Assembly: GCA_963575745.1 (NCBI GenBank)
Contig: CAUYUJ010018718.1
Location: 153,445-196,960, forward strand
DNA length: 43,516 nt
Direction: 5' to 3'
DNA from: Prorocentrum cordatum
Lineage: Eukaryota; Sar; Dinophyceae; Prorocentrales; Prorocentraceae
The notes under the pieces were generated by a model. It did not search any database and had not been told where the DNA came from. It saw only the letters and a program-made list of their open reading frames with translations. Positions 18,871 through 28,382 of this stretch are shown here, piece by piece (within the stretch, counting starts at the first letter, position 1; each line of letters opens with the position of its first letter). A program made the translations under genes and the position numbers.

Positions 18871-19560
18871 ATGCACGTAGAGGTGGATGGTGGATCGTGG
18901 TGATCCCCACGCGTGTGTATGCATCGTGTATACTGTATACACGTACACATATATATATATATAAATGTATATGTATATATACACATATATATATATATGC
19001 ATGTATGTTTGTGTGCACATGTATGTATATATACATACATATACAGATGCACGCATGCACACGTAACTGTTCACGCGCGGTCGCAGTCTGCGATTGGCCT
19101 CTCGCCTTGGAAAGCGGCCGTGGCAGAGTTCTGGCGTTGAGGTCGCTCAGCTCTCAGTTTCGCCACGTTTGGGCATAGTTCTTGCAGCAACGTTCGCGTT
19201 TCGACGAGTGTTGATGTCTGTGTGCACCCGCCTATTTCCAGCAGGCCGCGCGTCGTCCCAGGGCAGCTCCGATCCAGTGCAGCTTGATGCGAGGGGTCTG
19301 GGCAGGGACTCTCAAAAGATACAGTGCGAGGACATCGCATGCTGAGGTTGGCTTGCATGTGGCGCGGGGGGTAGGGCCCACCTCTTCTTGTCCGTGTCAC
19401 ATAGATGCAACGACATACACGTCAACTCGTGGCCTGCCTCGGTGCTATAACATATATACATGTATACAGTGTTCACAGTTTGCAGGCCACGGGTGGGCAC
19501 TCTACTCGCCGCGAGCCTCGGAGCGACCTCGAGGATAGAGAAAATTGCAGCGGCTGGTCA
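18871..19560. other. Repeat and unassigned region
   Basis: TATATA/CATA repeats occupy 18945-19050, including a perfect 20-nt palindrome TGTATGTATATATACATACA at 19019. From 19070 to 19560 the sequence is mixed and no exon, RNA gene or element is supported. Confidence 0.5.
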
Positions 19561-19567
19561 GCATCGC

Positions 19568-19688
19568 AGAGCGAGAGATCGAGAGAGAGGGAGAGAGAGA
19601 GCGAGGGAGGGAGAGAGGGGGAGAGAGAGAGAGCGAAAGAGAACACGAGAGAGACAGATAGCGAAAGAGAGAGAGGCAGAGAGATAAC
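19568..19688. repeat. GAGA-rich repeat
   Basis: (GA)n with GC and GG variants over about 120 bp on the + strand. The 470 bp after it (19689-20157) show no supported gene. Confidence 0.9.
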
Positions 19689-20157
19689 TTGAGAGCGGAA
19701 TGCACCACGCGGTGGTGTCTGCGTTGGCAGGGTGCTCACAGGTGTTCCTCGCAGTCGCATTCACGAAACTGTATATACGGCGACTCAAGTTTGGGTGTAC
19801 ATGTTATGTGTATGCTTTGATTCTGGCACTTTGCTAGCTCGCTGCATCCATTTATTCAGCGAAGGCTCCGATAGGGGGGGAAGCTGGCCACCGTATACCG
19901 AGATCACCACCGATCACGGGCAGCAGGCGAATAGGGCTAAGGGCCGCATGCGTAGGTGGGGTGGGACGTTGAAGAGCTGACGAGCGAGCCCCAGGCGGTG
20001 GACGAGGATGGCGATGCTGTTGATCGCAGTTAACGGTGAACGATCGGGGCAGCACTCGACGACTACAGATGGAGAGATGGAGAGAGAGGCGGGCACGCGA
20101 GCGCCATCGGGGAATCGGGATCTGAGCTAGCTAACGCACACGCGTGCATAGTTAAAT

Positions 20158-20735
20158 GCGTGAATGTATGCGCCCATGTATACACATGTTTACATGCATA
20201 CGTACATACATGCATGCATACCTACATACATGCATACACACATACACGCATGTATGCATACCCCACATACATACGTCCACGCATGCATACATACATGCAT
20301 GTTTACATGCATACATACATACATACATACATACATGCATACATACATACGCAACATGCATGTACGCATACATATAAACCAAGGTGCATACATGCATGTA
20401 TACATACCTAGATGTGTACACATACCGAAATAGCAATATGCATGGCCACATGCATACATTTATACATACATACTTACATGCATACATACATGGATACATA
20501 CATGCATGCACACGCATGCATATACATAAATACACATATACATATATATATATATATTCATACGCACACTCGCATATACATTCACACATGTTTCGTATAC
20601 GCATACTTCAATACATACACACATACACACGTGCACACAAACATACAACCCAGCATGTATGCATGTGTGTACCCGTGCACGCGTACATGCACAGACCGAA
20701 ATACGCATAGGTATATCTATACACGTATGTCGTCG
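20158..20735. repeat. CATA/CATG tetranucleotide repeat
   Basis: CATACATACATGCATA units fill about 580 bp. Frames on both strands read as Tyr/His/Ile/Thr or Cys/Val/Met repeats. No gene. From 20736 to 21040 nothing is recognised. Confidence 0.9.
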
Positions 20736-21044
20736 GCCCTTAATGTAGAAAGCAGGAGAGAACGGGGGAGGACACAAACCAGAGATAGGGACAGGGATAC
20801 GACATTCGGATATGAGCGACAGCGGTGTCATGTTGTTGAGATCGCGCGCACGCGTGCACATTGTGGGCATGTCGGCATAGGTCAGATCGGCAACTACTAT
20901 TACAACACATGTATACTGATCCATGGTGAACTATCACAGAGAACCCGACGCCAAAATCCTTATATAGCAGTGTACCAGGGGTCGACCGCAACATCGCCCG
21001 TGTGAAACAGAAGCCAGAACAGTTGTACGCGGCAATCATATGTG

Positions 21045-21345
21045 TATATATATACATATATACATAGATACATAGATACATACATACATACATACATACA
21101 TACATACATACATGTTTATACATATATATGTATATAAATGTAGACTAAGCTTCTGCATATATATATACCCTTTGCGTGCGCGCTTGCTCGTGTGTGTGAG
21201 AGAGTGCGTGTGCGTGTGTGTGTATGTGAATGTGCACGTGCGCGCGTGCGCGCGTGCACGTGTATGCTCTGTGTGTGCGTGTGTGTGTGTGTGTGCGTGT
21301 GCATGCGCACGTGTCCGTGCGCGTGCGCGCGCGCGTGCGCGAGCG
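21045..21345. repeat. CATA block followed by GT/GC-rich alternating repeat
   Basis: TATATACATA and (CATA)n up to 21170, then (GT)n mixed with (GC)n from 21185 to 21345. Alternating purine-pyrimidine sequence of this kind can adopt Z-DNA. Confidence 0.9.
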
Positions 21346-21480
21346 CAGGAGCAGCGGGCACGGGGAGAGAGAGCGCCCGCGCTGCCCAGGCGCACCTGGG
21401 CTCCAAGACCTCGCAAGCTGGACGCACTTGGACCCGCTTCTTTTTTATGTACGGCGGCAACTTGGTATTTTGCAAGCGCT

Positions 21481-21508
21481 AACGGGGCGGGTGACTGCCC
21501 GCCCCGTT
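21481..21508. other. Perfect 11-bp hairpin with 6-nt loop
   Basis: Arms AACGGGGCGGG and CCCGCCCCGTT enclose TGACTG. It sits in the 230-bp unique island between a GT-rich arm (21185-21345) and a CA-rich arm (21575-22075). The strand of any transcript is unknown. Confidence 0.85.
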
Positions 21509-21574
21509 GTCTCGCTTCTGGCCGTGGTTGGCTGTAGTGGCTTGGATCGGCCGTTGCTTGTGTATATATATATA

Positions 21575-21786
21575 CACACACACGCAGGCGCGCATTCACG
21601 CACGCACGCACGCACGCACGCACGCACACAACCACGCACCCGCACACACATCATGCACATGCGCACGCTTGCCGCACACACACACACACACGCATGCACG
21701 CACGCGCGCACGCACACGCACGCGCACGCACACATGCGCACACGCACGCACACGCACACACACGCACACGCTCACACACACACACG

Positions 21787-21826
<40 letters not shown>

Positions 21827-21943
21827 CACACACACACACGCACACACACACACACACACGCGCGCACGCACGCGCGCGCGCGTGCGCGCGCGAACGCGCA
21901 CGCGTGCGCGCGCACACGCACGCACACACGCGCACGCACACAC

Positions 21944-21990
<47 letters not shown>

Positions 21991-22007
21991 CGTGCACGCG
22001 CACGCAC

Positions 22008-22055
<48 letters not shown>

Positions 22056-22075
22056 ACACACGCACGCAGCGCACA
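21575..22075. repeat. CA/CG alternating repeat
   Basis: (CA)n mixed with (CG)n over 500 bp on the + strand, opposite in sense to the GT-rich block at 21185-21345. Frames read His/Thr or Cys/Val only. Confidence 0.95.
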
Positions 22076-22087
22076 CTTACATCTGCC

Positions 22088-22680
22088 CTTAAGGTGGTGT
22101 CCTAGTTGTTTCTGGTTTTTCCTGGTTTTTCCCGGTGTTCCTGGTTTTCCTGGGTTTTCCTGGTTTTTCTTGGTTTTTTCGTGGGTTTCCTGGTTTTTCA
22201 TTGTTTTTCATGGTTTCCTTGTTTTTCCTGGTTTTTCATGGTTTTTCTTGGGTTTCGTTGTTTTTCCTGGTTTTTCCTGGTTTCCTGGTTTTTCCTGGTT
22301 TTTCCTGGTTTTAACTTGTTTTTATATTTTTTTTTCCTGGGTGTTCCTGGTTTTTCCTTTTGTTTTTCATTATTTTTCATTGTTTTTCATGGTTTTCCTG
22401 GTTTCCGGTTTTTCCAGGTTTTTCGTGTTTTTTCATGGTTTTTCATGTTTTTTACTGGTTTTCCTTGGTTTTTCATAGTTTCATGGTTTTTCATGGTTTT
22501 TCCTGGTTTTTCCTGGTTCTTCATGGTTTTTCATAGTTTTTCATGGTTTCCTGGTTTTTCCTGGTTTTTCCTGGTTGTTCTTTGTTTTCATGGTTTTTCC
22601 TGGTTTTTCTTGGTTTTTCCTGGTTTCCTTGTTTTTCATCGTTTTTCATGGTTTTTCCTGGTTCGTGTTAACTCGTAGCT
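22088..22680. repeat. TTTTTCCTGG minisatellite
   Basis: About 590 bp of 9-14 bp units, mostly GGTTTTTCCT and GGTTTTTCAT, with TTG variants. The + strand is nearly free of A. One frame reads [11 protein letters not shown]-like text for its whole length, which is a by-product of the repeat. Confidence 0.95.
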
Positions 22681-22689
22681 TTCTTGTTT

Positions 22690-23582
22690 TTCATGGCTGG
22701 TTTTTATCGGTTCGCCGCCACACGGTTCGTCATGGCTTCTGGTTTCTTTCGGTTTAGAGCGTTGCCACAAGTTCTTCCCTCCCGCTATAAGCAACCCAGG
22801 CCCGCCCTTCCGTCCGCAAGTTCCGACATCGCTGCAGATCGATCGCGAGCGCAGACGCAGCTGGTCCAGCAGGCGCTCCGAAGCCTTAACGTATAACCCT
22901 AAGCCCTGTTGGCCACGCGGACCAGAGAATGGCACGCGCATGCGCGCGCAAGGTATACCCGCGAGACGTAGCGCTTGGTGTACCTGGTGTATATGTGTAT
23001 TTATGTGTATGTATGTATGTATGTATGTATGAATGAATGTATGTATATATATATATATATGCGAATGTGTGTAGCGGCGGAACGCCGCGCTGTGAGGATG
23101 TTTTTCTAGGCGCCCAGGGGCGTCTTGAACCAACGTCCACCAAGATTATATGACGCCAGGGTAACGCATGCGCCTTCGCGCTGAACCCACGTGCGCCCCA
23201 AATCATGTGAGCCCGAGCTAGCCTGCTCAAGTTCACGTGCGAGCGTGCAACATAGACGCGTGCGCGCATGCATATATACAAATGTATGCGCGATTGCGCA
23301 TATATATATGTATATATATATGTACGCACATGCACATATTATATATATGTGTATACGTATATACACATATTATGTATAAACGCACATATATATATGTATA
23401 TATATATATATATATAACACATTAAATTGAGGGCGCGCGTGCGCGTGCATCCGTGTTCGCATGCGCATCGCGTGCGTGTGCCGTGCGTGTGTGTAACCAT
23501 CGCAGATGTGGCGCGCTCTCGGCGCGCCGCGCCTCCCTCGCTGAACGCCTGCGAGCAGGCGAATAGGCCCAAGGAGCCGCTA

Positions 23583-23615
<33 letters not shown>

Positions 23616-24103
23616 GCCATGCCATGCAAAAAAAGAGTGCGTGCGCATGTGGATGATGTAGCTACCTCAATGTCGACCTGATCAGGTACGTTGTTCGCGG
23701 TTGTCCTACGGGCCCTCGGCCCGCGACGAAAAAAAACAACCCTGGACCTCTGGACCGCCATGGCCGACGCCGACGTTGGATTTTTAGGTAGCATAGGGCA
23801 GCAGATCGAGGGCAGCTCGCGCGGCATGGAGAGAACAGGGGAAAGGATAATGGTGATCTACACAGATGTAGGTATCATATATATATATGCATGGCTGCCA
23901 TGCCGCATCTTTTCGAGGGGGAACCTCGAACGCCGTTGGGACCGATCTCTTACGTGCGCTGTCGCAAATCAGTGCGCTGGGAATTTGTTGATTTCAGTGC
24001 AGCGCCCCCTCGATCCCCCACGCCCCCTTAAACATCCCACCTGTCCCGCCCGTTCCGGTACTTTTCAACCCTCTCCGACACCTCCCCCCCTTCCCGCACT
24101 GGC
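22690..24103. other. Unassigned region with short TA/CATA repeats
   Basis: (TATG)n at 22985-23062, TATATA-rich stretches at 23270-23415 and 23590-23614. A 26-nt palindrome at 23104 is listed separately. A consensus donor CAG|GTACGT at 23684 and a frame MADADVGFLGSIGQQIEG from 23760 are hints of an exon, but borders cannot be fixed. No gene is supported. Confidence 0.35.
23104..23129. repeat. 26-nt GACGCCC palindrome, copy 1
   Basis: Left arm TTCTAGGCGCCC, spacer AG, right arm GGGCGTCTTGAA. It differs from the perfect palindrome at 37283-37308 at two positions, both in the left arm. Confidence 0.85.
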
Positions 24104-24113
24104 TTATATAAGG
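24104..24113 (+). promoter_or_regulatory. TATA-like box upstream of gene B
   Basis: TTATATAAGG lies 80-90 bp before the ATG of gene B. Between them the sequence is pyrimidine-rich and ends CTCCCCAGCGCAG, 3 bp before ATG, which could be a spliced-leader acceptor. Dinoflagellate promoters are often described as lacking TATA, so its role is uncertain. Confidence 0.3.
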
Positions 24114-24192
24114 GCATTCGGACCCCCGCCTCAACCCCCAGGGCCCGTCGATCGGGGCACTCGCCCTGCCTGCGCGCTCCCCAGCGCAGGCG

Positions 24193-24296
24193 ATGCCGCC
24201 CAAGGCAAAAAAGGCAAAGGCCAAAGGTGCGAAGAAACCAAAGAGCGAGAGGACGCCCGAGCAACGAGAACACGAGAACTGCATGGCACGCATGCG
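24193..24296 (+). CDS. Gene B, exon 1: lysine-rich N-terminus
   Basis: ATG opens MPPKAKKAKAKGAKKPK followed by SERTPEQREHENCMARM. The exon ends with two bases of a codon at a donor CG|GTGCGC; the next exon adds one base, so phases match. Ten exons (24193-28478) join to exactly 900 nt, 299 residues plus stop, with no in-frame stop. The assembled protein has a basic head, a charged helix (KETFKAYKKKQ), a Ser-rich middle and a helical C-terminus ending TTPKKGKT. I recognise no family; the lysine-rich head suggests a nuclear or DNA-binding role, which is inference. Some borders rely on weak donors (exons 2, 4, 8) and one GC donor (exon 9). Confidence 0.55.
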
Positions 24297-24522
24297 GTGC
24301 GCCAGGGGAGCAGAGCTCGGATCCGCGAGGGGAGGGAGGAGGAGGAGGAGGAAAAGGATGAGGAATATGAGGAGGAGGAGGAGGAAGAGGAGGAGGATGA
24401 AGAGGAGAAGCGAATCTGTGTTTTTTTGTTGATCTCGTACACGATGCTGCATTAATGGTTTATGCTTCACGGGGGCTATGTGTGAATACTGCGCCCTCGA
24501 GCTGGCGGTTCCTCGAGGGGAG

Positions 24523-24655
24523 GTGCCACATGGACAAGGAAACATTCAAAGCTTACAAGAAGAAGCAAAGCGCCCAAAAGAGAGAGTGGAAGCAGATATT
24601 TGAAAGAGATGGCCATGGGGAGGGAGCTCGGGAGATGCATGCGCAGTGTGATACA
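24523..24655 (+). CDS. Gene B, exon 2
   Basis: It starts after AG at 24521-24522 with one base completing Arg, then CHMDKETFKAYKKKQSAQK and REWKQIFERDGHGEGARE. Donor and acceptor of the preceding intron share GGTGC, as often seen at dinoflagellate intron ends. The 3' border is placed at ACA|GTCAAC because that is where the repeat-derived intron starts and because phase 0 is required by exon 3. Confidence 0.55.
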
Positions 24656-24868
24656 GTCAACGCGCATATAAGGGCGCGCGATTTTCCAAGGGGGCCCTTG
24701 CGTCCTTGCCTCTGCGGCCCGCCCTTGGCCGCTCTCAATGGCCAGCCTCGGGGTGCCATCCCAATTCCCGCCTCGAAGGGTCTTGCGTCCTTACCGCACG
24801 TCCTAATATTGTACGTTTTGACTGTATATTTATGGCGCGGGTGCCGAGGCGATTTCGACAACGTGCAG
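24656..24868 (+). repeat. Gene B intron 2 made of the introner-like repeat, copy 3
   Basis: This 213-nt intron runs from GTCAACGCGCAT to CAACGTGCAG. Most of it (to about 24835) matches copies at 16478-16690 and 18690-18870. The copy in gene A starts with the same GTCAACGCGCAT. A repeat whose first base coincides with a splice donor is what an introner (intron-forming element) would look like. Confidence 0.6.
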
Positions 24869-24932
24869 GTTACGAAATCAGAGTCCAAACGCAACACAGT
24901 CGAAGACAAAGAGCTGGGGGAATGGTTCCTGG
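24869..24932 (+). CDS. Gene B, exon 3
   Basis: After CGTGCAG the frame reads VTKSESKRNTVEDKELGE and WFL, ending with one base at a donor G|GTGCTC. Left unspliced it would stop seven codons later (GARGKRP then TGA). Exon 4 supplies two bases, completing a Val codon. Confidence 0.5.
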
Positions 24933-25050
24933 GTGCTCGGGGCAAGCGTCCTTGACGACGACGCTTCTCTGATCGAGGGAAATGGCGAGGATCAAGAGGC
25001 GGCGGTGCCAGGGATGAGGACGATGAAGGTGGCCAGGAGGAGTCGAGGGA

Positions 25051-25707
25051 TCAGGGGTAAGATAAATTTTCAGGATGTAGCGTCCCAGGTTCACTGAGGA
25101 CGGGCTCCTCCACGACCAGCACTGGACGCCCGAGAACGCGGAGACTGACTTCGGGAAAAGGCCCGAACGAACCCCGCAGCAGATTTCCCACCTCGATCCT
25201 GACATCTTCCCACCTCGATCCTCCGCCTCTCGATTTCACTTTGGAGGTCCTGGCCATCCCGTTAAGCACCTCCTCACTCCGTAGTGGTTGTCTTGCCGCC
25301 TCAGTCGCTCCGAGCTTGACCTTTGAGATGCCGTCGTCGACGAAAGTACGCAACGGTGGCCGTGCTGCTTCTCCTCGGATCCCAAGGCCAACCCCTGCCA
25401 ACCGCCTCGATTCTTCAGCCAACCCGACCCCTTGCAGGGCGTGCGCGAGGGCCATGAACATCAAGAAGTTCTGCGAGCAGAACAAAAAAAGTACACGAAG
25501 GAGGGGCTGGGATGGGGGGTCTGATTGCTTAAGCAAAGCTCCTGCACTCGAGAACCCCTCCCCTACAGCACTAGTCTCTCGGATCGCCAACGTAACATCC
25601 GAGCGCAGTGGGCGGGGAAGGGGATTACTTGAGAGGCGCCGCAGCTGCCGTCGAGGGGGGGCGACGGGCCCGCTGGACTTAGGGCAGTGGAGGTTGACCC
25701 GCAGCAC
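25051..25707 (-). other. Long - strand open frame of uncertain status
   Basis: The frame of about 218 codons lies inside intron 3 of gene B. It has a normal-looking composition (ALAHALQGVGLAEESRRLA, then LRTFVDDGISKVKLG) but no motif I recognise and no splice or start signals that stand out; the + strand is also open over much of it (25241-25747). It could be a fragment of a mobile-element protein or chance. Confidence 0.2.
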
Positions 25708-25728
25708 GGCGACATTCTCTACAGGAAG
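25688..25728 (+). CDS. Gene B, exon 4
   Basis: Two bases complete Val, then EVDPQHGDILYRK up to a donor AAG|GTCAAC in phase 0. The frame stays open further (VNITDLTTRG), so a later donor, for instance a GC near 25756, is possible, but only this one keeps phase with exon 5. Confidence 0.4.
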
Positions 25729-25984
25729 GTCAACATCACTGATCTGACCACGCGGGGCAGCTTTTTTTTTTCGCGTCTGTTAGCTCACCATGTGTGCAAG
25801 CTAGTGGTCCAGTTTCAGTTTGTTCTGCTTAGACATCCGATGCCGTGTGGTTTTTGTTGAGGCCCATTTTGATGCACCCCCTCGATCGTTATTCGGGAGT
25901 CCAGGGGCCGAGGCGCTGCCTCCGAGAGGCCAAACACTGAGAAACATAAATCACGATGTCGGAGGTCTAGGCCAGTTGCCCCAG

Positions 25985-26071
25985 GGCCACGACCAGCACA
26001 TCGGCACCACCGTGAAGAGCGCGAAGAAGGACGTCGCCGAGGTCGCCCATGCAGCTGGCCTGCGTTCGAAG
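25985..26071 (+). CDS. Gene B, exon 5
   Basis: This exon has 29 codons, phase 0 at both ends. The acceptor CCAGTTGCCCCAG precedes GHDQHIGTTVKSAKKD and VAEVAHAAGLRSK, and the donor is AAG|GTGAAG. It is one of the clearest exons of gene B. Confidence 0.6.
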
Positions 26072-26261
26072 GTGAAGGCCCCGAGCGGCCCAGGGACGCG
26101 GGATGGAGCGACGACCAGTGCCGGCCTCCCTCCTCGCCCCTCCCTCTCGAGCCCGCCTCGCTCATTGGGTCCATCGATCCGCCCTCATCTGGGTGGCGAT
26201 TGTTCGAGGAAATACGGGAGGCCGTCACGTGTGACACGTCGCGCCTCCAAGATTGGGACAG

Positions 26262-26700
26262 CCGTGATGATGATGCTGATGATGTTGATGATGATGATAT
26301 TGATGCTGATGTTGATGATGTTGATGGTGGTGACGATGATGGTGATGGTGATGATGTTGATGATGTGCATGATGATGATGATGATGATGGTGATGATGTT
26401 GATGCTGGTGGTGATGCTGATGCCGATCAGCGTTGCCCCAGACCTTTGGAACCATGAAGGACACCAGTGAGCTTGATGATATGTCTAAAGGGGCGCTGAC
26501 ATAACATGTCACCGCCTGTCGTGAAAAAAAAACATGAGGATGATGCTGCTGATGATGGTGATGATGATGGTGATGATGATGACGACGACTACGATTATGG
26601 TGATGGTGGTGATGGTGATGACGATGATGATGATGCTGCTGATGATGATGATGGTGGCGGTGGTGGTGATGATGATGCTGTTGCCGATGATGGTGATAAC
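26262..26700. repeat. Two GAT arrays with an embedded unit
   Basis: GAT-type arrays at 26262-26430 and 26530-26695 flank a less repetitive block containing ATGTCTAAAGGGGCG and a run of nine A (26523-26531). The block resembles 13850-13895. It lies in intron 5 of gene B. Confidence 0.8.
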
Positions 26701-26717
26701 ATGCGTCCCCTGGCCAG

Positions 26718-26811
26718 GCGGAGACGCGCTCGTCGGCAAGCTCGGAGTCCGCGTACAGCGACGAGCACTCGAGCTACTCATACTCGGACAGCCCCCCCGC
26801 TGCTCTCGAGA
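26718..26811 (+). CDS. Gene B, exon 6: Ser/Tyr-rich
   Basis: Acceptor CCCTGGCCAG, then AETRSSASSESAYSDEHSS and YSYSDSPPAALE. It ends with one base at a GT (26812); a second GT at 26818 has the same phase. Unspliced, the frame would stop at TAG 26859-26861. The Ser-rich text continues naturally into exon 7 (GDSEDAVESGG). Confidence 0.5.
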
Positions 26812-27085
26812 GTTTCCGTCGGATCTGCGCGCGCGCACTTTGCGTGGTCGACCTGAGTTAGAGGATCGGGGAGGAGAGAGAAGGAGGAAGGGGAAGAGGA
26901 GGAGGGGGGGGATTGGAGGAGAAATATTCCCACATGTTCCTGCATGCGCTACTGTACCGCAAAGCTGTTTCACCATGGGGGGTGATCTACGCTGCAGGGA
27001 CTGCAGGTCAACTCATTCCTCCTCGAGTCCCCCCCCCCCCCTCCTCCTCGATGCCCCTCCTCTTCCTCCTTCGCGCTCCGCCGAG

Positions 27086-27213
27086 CGGGGGACTCCGAGG
27101 ATGCCGTCGAGAGCGGCGGTCTATCGGGCACTACTGGCTCGACGGGGTCATCAATCGAGGCGGGCCTGATGGGCGAGGCCACGCACCTCCATGCGATCCT
27201 CAGCGGCATGGAG
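27086..27213 (+). CDS. Gene B, exon 7
   Basis: Two bases complete a codon, then GDSEDAVESGGLSGTTGST and GSSIEAGLMGEATHLHAILS, GME. A TCCTCTTCCTCC tract and AG at 27084-27085 precede it; donor GAG|GTGGGA follows in phase 0. An alternative acceptor at 27099 would keep phase 0 on its own. Confidence 0.55.
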
Positions 27214-27304
27214 GTGGGAGGGGAATGGCGGAGTGGAGAGGAGGGGTGGCGAGGGGGAGGGGGAAGTAGATCTATCTCCCCCTTCCTGATCCTGAAGAGG
27301 AATG

Positions 27305-27374
27305 GCGTTGCATGATGCAGCCTCATCCTGAGCACCCTCGAGGGTGCTCAGGATGAGGCCACATCATGCAACGC
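27305..27374. other. 70-nt near-perfect palindrome in gene B intron 7
   Basis: 35-base arms starting GCGTTGCATGATG and ending CATCATGCAACGC meet at TCGA; 33 of 35 positions pair, with one two-base internal mismatch (27318-27319 against 27360-27361). The transcript would fold into a single long hairpin with a very small loop. It could be a foldback element or a small-RNA precursor. Confidence 0.9.
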
Positions 27375-27639
27375 TCGAGGGGCAACAAGAGGAAGCTACC
27401 CTCCAGGAGGTTCGGGGGGGAGAATGAGGAAGGAGGAGAAGGAGGAGGATGAGCTGGCAGAGCAGGCTGCGCCTATTCGCACCGAGGAGTGCAAATGTGT
27501 CAAGCGGGTCACGTTGGGGCGCCGTTCTCCTGGTGAGGCGTTGACGTTATACCCATGTCGACTGGGAGGCAGGGGGGGGGGGGGGGGATGATCGGAGGAG
27601 GCGACATGGCGCGCAGCATGGGTTGGCTGGTGAGGGGAG

Positions 27640-27743
27640 GGCGACGCGAACCCGTGCCTGATCCCGTTCATGCCGTCGATCTCCAAGAGCACATCCGAGC
27701 TGAAGAACACGATCGACGGCCTCGCGAAGAAGATCCAGGGCAA
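27640..27743 (+). CDS. Gene B, exon 8
   Basis: After GGGGAG the frame reads GDANPCLIPFMPSISKSTS and ELKNTIDGLAKKIQGK, an amphipathic helix at the end. The donor is weak (AA|GTCCAT) and is chosen because its phase suits exon 9. The alternative is that translation ends at TAG 27754-27756 and a strong donor GTAAGT at 27763 belongs to the 3' UTR, giving a shorter isoform. Confidence 0.45.
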
Positions 27744-28002
27744 GTCCATGTCTTAGCATTCCGTAAGTAGATCAACGGATGACGAGATGACGGGCGACCG
27801 TGAGGATGAGGGGTGGATGAGGAAGAGGAGGGTGCGGAGGAGGAGGAACAGGAAGAGGAGGAGTAGGAGGATCGAGTAGGGTAAGGGCGAAGGGGGGGAC
27901 ACCAGAAACTGAGGAGGCGGAGGAGGAGGCGGAACGGAAGGGTGCATGAGTGGTAGACGGGGGAAGCCTGTGTGCACTCCTCGATCATTGACCCGTCCCG
28001 AG

Positions 28003-28051
28003 GTCCGACGGCGCCATCGGGGCCGCGGAGGCCAAGGAGTCGATCAATGAG
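28003..28051 (+). CDS. Gene B, exon 9
   Basis: One base completes Lys, then SDGAIGAAEAKESINE. It ends at a GC-type donor GAG|GCAGCG. The acceptor of exon 10 is also GAG|GC, so the same short sequence flanks both ends of the intron. Joining gives one continuous charged helix into AKRIYDG of exon 10. Confidence 0.45.
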
Positions 28052-28054
28052 GCA

Positions 28055-28200
28055 GCGCGCTGCAGGGGGAAGGGAAGGGCGAGGATGAGGAGGGAGGACG
28101 AGGAAGGAGGACGGAGAGGAAGACTGAGGAGTAGGAGGAGGAGCAGGAGGAAGAGGACAAGGAGGAGGAGGAGGAGGAGGAGAACGGGTGAGGATGATCC
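28055..28200. repeat. GGA-rich purine tract followed by TCC
   Basis: (GGA)n with AAG variants up to about 28180, then (TCC)n at 28199-28225. The intron thus begins purine-rich and turns pyrimidine-rich. Text at 28272-28345 (CGACGGCCCAGAGGCC, CTCTCTATAGATGCC) is loosely related to 16440-16530. Confidence 0.75.
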
Positions 28201-28382
28201 TCCTCCTCCTCCTCCTCCTCCTCCTGATCACCCTCCTCGTGTCAGTGTTTGTCGTTGTTCCTGCAGGTGTGTCTCGACGGCCCAGAGGCCCGCAGATGGC
28301 CTCCAGAGGCCGAGGTCTGGTGCTACCCTCCCGATCTCTCTATAGATGCCTTGCGCCATCCAGTCTTGGGTCATTGACCGAG

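Noticed and set aside
21230-22478. His/Thr-, Cys/Val- and Phe/Trp-rich frames
   Set aside because: They are translations of CA/GT microsatellites and the TTTTTCCTGG minisatellite, with no motif and no splice support.
23691-23880. Possible exon MADADVGFLGSIGQQIEG
   Set aside because: Protein-like text, but no consistent acceptor, donor or partner exon could be found; left unassigned.
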